A DNA stretch of 64,000 nt. Source: Flavobacterium foetidum (GTDB taxonomy: Bacteria > Bacteroidota > Bacteroidia > Flavobacteriales > Flavobacteriaceae). Each line of letters opens with the position of its first letter. The first letter of the stretch is position 1. Below are positions 59,156-64,000 of the stretch, piece after piece. Position numbers and translations under genes: made by a program. Where the stretch lies: assembly GCF_004634245.1 (NCBI RefSeq), contig NZ_SJTF01000009.1, positions 124,001 to 188,000 of the forward strand. The letters run 5' to 3'. The notes under the pieces were generated by a model, which saw nothing but the letters and a program-made list of their open reading frames with translations, was not told where the DNA came from and did no database searches.

Positions 59156-60184
59156 TTGGCGAATAAAAAACGAAATACTATTTTATTTGTCATTTTGGCG
59201 CTGGGACTTTTACTGATGTTTTTTGCAAGCATTAGTTTAGGTTCTGTTATGATTCCTGTAAAAGATGTTTTTACTAGTTTAACAGGTGGACATGCGACAA
59301 AATCAACCTGGGAATATATCATTATAAATTATCGTCTGCCCAAAGCCATTACGGCAGTTTTAGTTGGAACTGGGCTTTCAATCAGTGGACTTTTGATGCA
59401 GACTTTATTCCGTAATCCGCTTGCTGAACCTTATGTTTTAGGGTTAAGTTCGGGAGCCAGTCTCGGTGTTGCTTTTGTTATTTTGGGAGCAGGATTTCTG
59501 CCTTCTTTTTTAAGTGTAATTGTATTGTCTTCTTATGCAATCGTTTTGGCATCTACTATAGGAAGCACATTGGTTCTTTTCTTGGTTTTGATTGTTTCGG
59601 AAAAACTACGAAACACAATGGCAATCTTGATTGTGGGATTGATGTTTGGAAGTTTTAGCACGGCAATCGTAAGTATTCTATCTTATTTTAGCACAGCAGA
59701 ACAACTTCAGAAATTTACTTTTTGGACAATGGGAAACCTTGGAAATCTCTCTTGGACAACTATCGGAATTCTAACTTTCTGCGTTGGAATCGGGTTGCTT
59801 TTAAGTGCCAAAAGTATCAAACCATTAAACGCATTGCTTCTTGGAGAAAATTATGCCAAAAGCATGGGATTGAATTTTAAACAGGCAAGATTGATAATCA
59901 TATTTGCAACAAGTATATTGTCCGGAGCAATTACAGCATTTGCAGGTCCGATTGCTTTTATTGGATTAGCAGTTCCGCATATCGCCAAACTGACTTTTCA
60001 AACCAGTAATCACACCGTATTATTTTGGAGTACTTTATTTTTTGGTTCGATTATAATGTTGTTTTGCGATATTGTTTCGCAAATGCCAGGATTTGAAGTC
60101 ACACTTCCAATTAATGCAATTACGTCTATAATTGGTGCTCCAGTTGTTATTTGGCTTGTAGTAAGGAAAAGGAATTTTCAGTAA
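59156..60184 (+). CDS. FecCD-family ABC permease (BtuC-like), TTG start
   Basis: A 342-residue inner-membrane subunit with about ten helices. GLSISGLLMQTLFRNPLAEPYVLGLSSGASLG near residues 75-106 is the BtuC/FecD signature, and GPIAFIGLAVPHIAKL near 265-280 the coupling helix region. It starts at TTG, 1 base after the btuF-like stop. Its ATPase partner gene now lies 656 bases away because an inverted-repeat element sits in between. Confidence 0.9.
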   Translation: MANKKRNTILFVILALGLLLMFFASISLGSVMIPVKDVFTSLTGGHATKSTWEYIIINYRLPKAITAVLVGTGLSISGLLMQTLFRNPLAEPYVLGLSSGASLGVAFVILGAGFLPSFLSVIVLSSYAIVLASTIGSTLVLFLVLIVSEKLRNTMAILIVGLMFGSFSTAIVSILSYFSTAEQLQKFTFWTMGNLGNLSWTTIGILTFCVGIGLLLSAKSIKPLNALLLGENYAKSMGLNFKQARLIIIFATSILSGAITAFAGPIAFIGLAVPHIAKLTFQTSNHTVLFWSTLFFGSIIMLFCDIVSQMPGFEVTLPINAITSIIGAPVVIWLVVRKRNFQ

Positions 60185-60210
60185 AAGATTACAAAAAAAT
60201 AATATCTTAG

Positions 60211-60832
60211 TTTTTTAAATACATAGAGACATAGATTTCTATTTTTTCTGAAAGTTGATTTGGAAAATTTACTAGTAAATTAAAACATAGACTTTGCGAA
60301 AATGGAACATGTTCTTTTAAAAATTAAGAGAATGATTACTCAGAAATATTTAGATGAATTGACTTTCAGTGTTATAGGGGCTTGTATTCAAGTGCATAAA
60401 ACGATTGGAAGAGGATTGTTGGAAAGTGTTTATCATGAATGTTTAAAAGAAGAATTGAGTTATCGTAAAATAAATTTTTTCACAGAAATGAATGTGCCTT
60501 TGATTTATAGAGATAAAGAATTAAATGCTAATTTAAAATGCGATTTATTTATTGAAATTGTTTAGTTGTAGAATTAAAAGCAACATTAGAATTAAATCCT
60601 ATTTGTGAAGCACAGTTAATGACTTATATGAAACTCTTAAAAAGCGCCAAAAGGTATTTTGATTAATTTTAATTGTTTTAATATTTTCAAAGAAGGTCAA
60701 AAAACTTTCGTAAATGAATATTACAAATTACTCCCAAAGCTCTAAATTCAAAGCTATGTGTTAATTTACTAGTAAATTTTCAAATCAACTCTCAGAAAAA
60801 GGAAAAACCTATGTTTCTATGTGTTTAAAAAA
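60211..60832. mobile_element. Inverted-repeat element carrying a GxxExxY pseudogene
   Basis: Left arm 60211-60296 and right arm 60749-60832 are inverted repeats of about 85 bp, over 80 percent identical by eye. Each holds the perfect palindrome AATTTACT/AGTAAATT (60266-60281 and 60763-60778). The arms bracket a single gene at a distance of 5 and 3 bases. The 9-base string AAAAAATAA lies just outside both ends (60194-60202, 60827-60835); removal between them would leave a normal 23-base gap between permease and ATPase. Confidence 0.75.
60302..60745 (+). pseudogene. GxxExxY protein (PD-(D/E)XK nuclease-like), two frameshifts
   Basis: Frame 1 reads MEHVLLKIKRMITQKYLDELTFSVIGACIQVHKTIGRGLLESVYHECLKEEL, with the name-giving GxxExxY as GLLESVY. 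After DLFIE the frame breaks near 60555 (one A missing from an A-run). The next part reads CLVVELKAT..ICEAQLMTYMKLLKSAK. A second break near 60650 (one extra A) returns to the first frame, GILINFNCFNIFKEGQKTFVNEYYKLLPKL. The Asp and ExK of the nuclease-like core are seen as CDLFIE..VVELK. The two shifts compensate. Confidence 0.85.
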
Positions 60833-60840
60833 TAACCACA

Positions 60841-61620
60841 ATGATTAGAATTATCTTAAATACATCAAACTTAAATATCGGATATAAATCCAAGAAAGGT
60901 GTTACGACCATTGGTAAAGATCTGAACTTAAATCTGGATTCAGGAAAACTGATTACTTTGATAGGAGCAAACGGAATTGGAAAATCGACTTTACTTCGCA
61001 CTATAACCGGAATCCAAAAGCCTTTATCAGGCAATGTTTATTTAAATGAAAAGGAGATTTCGCGTTATAAACCTTTAGAATTAGCGCAGAATCTAAGTTT
61101 GGTTTTGACAGAAAAACTTCCTCCAAGCAATTTGTCTGTTTTTGAATTAGTTGCTTTAGGCCGTCAGCCTTACACGAATTGGGTGGATAGTTTGTCGAAA
61201 GAGGATATTGACAAGGTTCAGCAAGCGATGAGTCTCACTCAGATTGAGCATCTGGCTTCAAAAAAACATTTTCAAATTAGTGACGGACAATTACAGAAAG
61301 TTTTAATTGCAAGAGCTTTGGCGCAAGATACGCCACTGATTATTTTAGACGAACCTACCACACATTTGGATTTACTGCATAAAGTTTCATTATTCAAATT
61401 ATTGAAGAAACTTACACACGAAACCCAGAAATGTATTTTGTTTTCAACCCACGATATTGATTTGGCCATTCAGTTAAGTGACGAAATGATTATTATGACA
61501 CCGGAAAATATTGTACAAGATCTGCCGTGTAATTTAATTTCAAATGGCAGTTTTGATAATTTGTTCAAAGACGAACATATTGTTTTTGATGCAGAAAAGG
61601 GGAAGTTTATCGTGAGTTAG
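60841..61620 (+). CDS. ABC transporter ATP-binding protein (BtuD-like)
   Basis: The 259-residue ATPase has Walker A GANGIGKST near residue 42, signature ISDGQLQKVLIARAL near 142 (with SDGQ in place of SGGQ), Walker B PLIILDEPTTHLD near 165, and the switch His in STHDIDLAI. SDGQ is known from some FecE/BtuD proteins. It belongs with the upstream binding protein and permease, but an inverted-repeat element separates it from the permease gene, so it may now depend on a promoter in that element. Confidence 0.92.
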   Translation: MIRIILNTSNLNIGYKSKKGVTTIGKDLNLNLDSGKLITLIGANGIGKSTLLRTITGIQKPLSGNVYLNEKEISRYKPLELAQNLSLVLTEKLPPSNLSVFELVALGRQPYTNWVDSLSKEDIDKVQQAMSLTQIEHLASKKHFQISDGQLQKVLIARALAQDTPLIILDEPTTHLDLLHKVSLFKLLKKLTHETQKCILFSTHDIDLAIQLSDEMIIMTPENIVQDLPCNLISNGSFDNLFKDEHIVFDAEKGKFIVS

Positions 61621-61632
61621 TTTTCAGCCTTT

Positions 61633-61719
61633 CCTGCAAGGTTTCCAAAACCTTGTAGGTTTAAAATTTAGATTTAGGCTAGAAATAATATACCTACAAG
61701 GTTTGGAAAACCTTGCAGG
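61633..61719. repeat. Inverted copies of the CCTGCAAGG palindromic repeat
   Basis: Two 28-base copies, 61633-61660 and 61692-61719, are inverted with about two mismatches. Each is itself near-palindromic. The same sequence occurs once at 5105-5132. They lie between convergent genes (ATPase and trmL) and may end transcription both ways. Confidence 0.8.
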
Positions 61720-61729
61720 AGCGTATTAA

Positions 61730-62185
61730 CTATTTCTTCAAGCCAATTTGTCTTTTAGCCTCACCAACCACAAAAGCCACAGAATTTGCGATATTAAAAG
61801 AACGAATCAATGGTGACATCGGAATTGTCAAATGATTTTCGAATTTGGCCATAAATGCCGCGCTCAATCCAACGCTTTCTTTTCCGAAAACCAACCAGTC
61901 GCCATCCTGAAATTCATTTTCCAAATACGATTTTTCAGAGTGTGAACTCATTAAAAATACACGGGAATGATCTGGAATCTGTGCAATCCATTCTTCTGCA
62001 TTTTGATATTCGGTCACATCAAGGTGAACCCAATAATCCAATCCGGAACGTTTTAAGTTTTTATCATTAATCACAAATCCGAAAGGATGAATTAAATGCA
62101 GTCGGCTTTCTGTACCAACGCACAATCTTCCTATGTTTCCCGTATTGTTAGGTATTTCCGGTTCTACAAGAACTACGTTTAGCAT
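61730..62185 (-). CDS. trmL: tRNA (cytidine(34)-2'-O)-methyltransferase
   Basis: A 151-residue SPOUT methyltransferase that modifies the wobble base of certain tRNA-Leu. Start MLNVVLVEPEIPNNTGNIGRLC, and the knot region VFGKESVGLSAAF near 103 plus IPMSPLIRSFNIANSVAFVVGEA near 120-142, match TrmL. Full length. Confidence 0.94.
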   Translation of the reverse strand: MLNVVLVEPEIPNNTGNIGRLCVGTESRLHLIHPFGFVINDKNLKRSGLDYWVHLDVTEYQNAEEWIAQIPDHSRVFLMSSHSEKSYLENEFQDGDWLVFGKESVGLSAAFMAKFENHLTIPMSPLIRSFNIANSVAFVVGEAKRQIGLKK

Positions 62186-62196
62186 TTTCTTTTTTT

Positions 62197-62268
62197 GAGT
62201 TATGAGTTAAGGGTTAAAAGTTATGAGTTCGCAAAAATTATCTAATTATCTAATTATCTAATTCAAAA
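62197..62268. repeat. Mixed 7-bp and 8-bp arrays between trmL and a pseudouridine synthase gene
   Basis: 62197-62231 is five 7-mers (gagttat, gagttaa, gggttaa, aagttat, gagttcg). 62237-62268 is three exact copies of attatcta and a partial fourth. The second array runs into the 3' end of the pseudouridine synthase gene, whose last codons and stop (from 62250) are made of array units. Confidence 0.8.
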
Positions 62269-62822
62269 TTGGAAACCTCAAGTACTTCTCCCGCTTTTAA
62301 GTTTTGCAAATATACATTTCCTATTCGTACACGAACCAAACGTAAGGTTGGAAAATCGACTGCTGCGGTCATTTTTCTGACCTGACGAAATTTTCCTTCT
62401 CTTACTGTAATCGATGCCCATGAAGTTGGACCATGACGCTCATCTCGGATTTTTTTGGCTCTTAAGCCAAAATCTGGAATTTCATTTACTATAAAAGCTT
62501 TGCAGGGTTTGGTTTTATATTTTCCTCCGTCAAGACCAATTTCTACGCCTTTTTGCAATTGTTCTATTGCTTCGGGTGTAATTAATCCGTCAACCTGAAC
62601 GTAATATTCTTTGTCGACTTTTTTGCTTCGCACCAGTTCGCTCATATTTCCATCAGTTGTCAGGAGAAGAAGACCTTCGGAATCTTCGTCTAATCTTCCA
62701 ATGGCCATTGTCCCTTCCGGAAAATCGTGTAATTCGCCCAAAAGCTTTTTCTTTCTTTTTAATTCATAAATAAATTGGCTCAAATAGCCGTAAGGTTTAA
62801 AAAGAATGAAGTGTCGGTGCAT
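62250..62822 (-). CDS. RluE/RsuA-type pseudouridine synthase
   Basis: A 190-residue enzyme of the small RsuA/RluE/RluF group without an S4 domain, which fits RluE (23S rRNA). GRLDEDSEGLLLLTTDG near residues 42-58 carries the catalytic Asp, and REGKFRQVRKMTAAV near 140 is the second signature. The C-terminal FELDN lies in a repeat array, so the true family end may be a few residues different. Confidence 0.88.
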   Translation of the reverse strand: MHRHFILFKPYGYLSQFIYELKRKKKLLGELHDFPEGTMAIGRLDEDSEGLLLLTTDGNMSELVRSKKVDKEYYVQVDGLITPEAIEQLQKGVEIGLDGGKYKTKPCKAFIVNEIPDFGLRAKKIRDERHGPTSWASITVREGKFRQVRKMTAAVDFPTLRLVRVRIGNVYLQNLKAGEVLEVSNFELDN

Positions 62823-62871
62823 TTTTAATTTTTTGCAAAGATAGTTCTTTCATAAAATAAAAAGCGAACAT

Positions 62872-63110
62872 TTAGTATGGTAAGTCTGAATGGGATTTCA
62901 TTTTTTTTAGCCACTGATACACAAACCAAATCACGGTAATAATAAAAACGCCAATTAAAAAGCATAATAATTTTCGAAAAAATCATGAAAATAACTTCCG
63001 ATAAAAATATAAGCAGAAGCCATACAAAGTTTGATGAGAATGAATTCGGCATTAGACCAGCTGGTTTTGATTTTGAAGAAATTCATGAGGCTAGAAATTT
63101 GGTTAAACAT
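62872..63110 (-). pseudogene. Small membrane protein with a single-base frameshift
   Basis: From ATG 63110 the frame reads MFNQISSLMNFFKIKTSWS, then FILIKLCMASAYIFIGSYF as a membrane span, then HDFFENYYAF and a stop. If one T is added in the T-run (A-run 62957-62961 on the plus strand) the frame continues into a second membrane span LIGVFIITVIWFVYQWLKK and ends MKSHSDLPY at 62872. The two halves together form a plausible two-span protein of about 80 residues. ATG 63086 is an alternative start. Confidence 0.6.
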
Positions 63111-63239
63111 TGAAATTGTATAAATAGAAACATGAAATTATGAAAAATTTTCTTTCAAAAAGTCAAAGCAATGTTAAACCATTTAGATGTAAGCTCTATA
63201 ATTCGTAATATTATTATAGAAACTAAAAAAAATAAAGCC

Positions 63240-63614
63240 ATGGAAACGAATAATTTAGGCACAAAGAAAATCAACGGAACGCAGAAAGACATAGACGAAT
63301 CAAAAGGTAAAAACATTTCGCACGACGGAAAAGCCGATGATGCAAATTTAAAACGAGAGTTTGTTACAGATGCAGACGGCAACAAAAAAATAGTCGAAAG
63401 AGCTCGTAATGAAAATGAGGACATCAAAAATAAGCCATCGGGTATATCGGCAGACAATCCGAATGCAAACCGTGGTGTTGCTACAGACGACGAAGCAGAA
63501 AAAACGATAGAGAACAAAGACCGAAATTCGGATATCACACCAAATCGTTATCCGAACTCTCATCCTGATAATCGCAAAGATCGTGGTAATATGAAATTGG
63601 ACGAGGAGGATTAA
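63240..63614 (+). CDS. Hydrophilic hypothetical protein (disordered, stress-protein-like)
   Basis: The product is 124 residues from ATG 63240. The frame is open 69 bases further up, but that part is hydrophobic and unlike the rest. It has almost no hydrophobic residues and is rich in Asn, Asp, Lys, Glu and Gly (SKGKNISHDGKADDAN, NPNANRGVATDDEA, NRYPNSHPDNRKDRGNMK). It is probably intrinsically disordered. Proteins of this composition often act in desiccation or osmotic stress, but no family match is recognised. Confidence 0.7.
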   Translation: METNNLGTKKINGTQKDIDESKGKNISHDGKADDANLKREFVTDADGNKKIVERARNENEDIKNKPSGISADNPNANRGVATDDEAEKTIENKDRNSDITPNRYPNSHPDNRKDRGNMKLDEED

Positions 63615-63772
63615 ACCATAATACAAAATTTTCTGGGAATAAAAATCATTTTAATATCAAATAACATTTGATTAGCAGTTAACGTTAATGTTATCGTAAA
63701 GCCAGTAATTTAAAGGGTTCAACTGTTGATATCTTCGTAAATTAGTAGAACAAATTTTAAAATACAAAGAAA

Positions 63773-64000
63773 ATGGCACTTTTAGAAAATAAGGTCGCTT
63801 TTGTATCTGGAGGAGGTTCGGGAATCGGACGCGCAGTTGCAGAAGCCTATGCTCGAGAAGGAGCAAAAGTAGTAGTTTCAGACATCAATGTTGAACACGG
63901 AGAAGAAACCGTAAATATCATAAAGGAAAAAGGCGGAGAAGCATTTTTCGTAAAAGGCGATTCGTCGAGTGCCAGCGACAATAAACATATGGTCGAAGTT
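63773..64000 (+). CDS. SDR family oxidoreductase, N-terminal part (cut by window edge)
   Basis: The first 76 residues are visible. VAFVSGGGSGIGRAVAEAYAREGA near residues 8-31 is the Gly-rich NAD(P)-binding loop and VVVSDINVEHGEETV the second strand; the acidic Asp after strand 2 favours NAD over NADP. The catalytic YxxxK lies beyond the window. The substrate cannot be named. Confidence 0.92.
   Translation, partial: MALLENKVAFVSGGGSGIGRAVAEAYAREGAKVVVSDINVEHGEETVNIIKEKGGEAFFVKGDSSSASDNKHMVEV

Noticed and set aside
62825..63052. 75-residue minus-strand ORF after the pseudouridine synthase gene
   Set aside because: It lies in another frame than the two-span membrane protein that explains the region after one frameshift.

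Overview
The window is a chromosomal segment of a Flavobacterium-like member of the Bacteroidota. The support is low GC, the Bacteroidota promoter type (TTG, about 19 bases, TAnnTTTG) in front of several genes, Bacteroidota-specific families (DUF4290, DUF5686, DUF4252, DUF5522, alternate GlmU, CarB without its regulatory domain), many outer-membrane beta-barrels and SusC/BtuB-type receptors, and a 6S RNA of the flavobacterial type next to zapA. No rRNA, tRNA, CRISPR array or prophage was seen.

Layout. 1-4.9 kb: end of an aminotransferase IV gene, yqgE, HU, fmt-recQ, an AAA ATPase. 4.9-5.5 kb: a gene-free stretch packed with repeats. 5.5-18.3 kb: secreted esterase, DUF493-DUF4290, murA (with Asp at the usual catalytic Cys), CDF transporter, DUF5686 protein, aroQ, three small outer-membrane barrels, xerD, a PAS histidine kinase. 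18.4-26 kb: rny, 6S RNA, zapA with a coiled-coil partner, M23 peptidase, TonB receptor, EF-hand lipoprotein. 26-33 kb: DUF2971, MsbA-like exporter, phosphosugar mutase, glycosyltransferase 2, DUF4199, L31. 33-45 kb: alternate GlmU, ABC-F, porin plus DASS symporter, small GNAT, hydrolase, rpmH, carB. 45-50 kb: YiaA-like protein, an ECF sigma/anti-sigma/2x DUF4252 cassette, S41 protease. 49.7-61.6 kb: a vitamin B12 locus. 61.7-64 kb: trmL, pseudouridine synthase, a frameshifted small membrane protein, a hydrophilic protein, and the start of an SDR.

The B12 locus holds, on the minus strand, cobU, a bluB-cobT fusion, cobS and cobC (nucleotide-loop assembly), then a promoter, a cobalamin riboswitch, a BtuB-like receptor and a BtuG-like beta-propeller lipoprotein. 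On the plus strand it holds a BtuF-C-D-type ABC transporter. Together they would capture corrinoids at the surface, import them and finish or remodel them to cobalamin. Two mobile-type insertions sit inside the locus: a RAYT transposase with REP hairpins between cobT and cobS, and a GxxExxY nuclease-like pseudogene enclosed in about 85-bp inverted repeats between the permease and ATPase genes.

The most unusual material is non-coding. (1) The inverted-repeat arms around the GxxExxY gene share a 17-base core with two nearly identical 198-bp MITE-like elements elsewhere in the window, so the nuclease-like gene and the MITEs may belong to one mobile family. (2) Many intergenic gaps are filled by degenerate tandem arrays with exact 6-, 7-, 8-, 9- or 12-base periods. 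Most form two inverted arms, and several arms start within a few bases of a stop codon.
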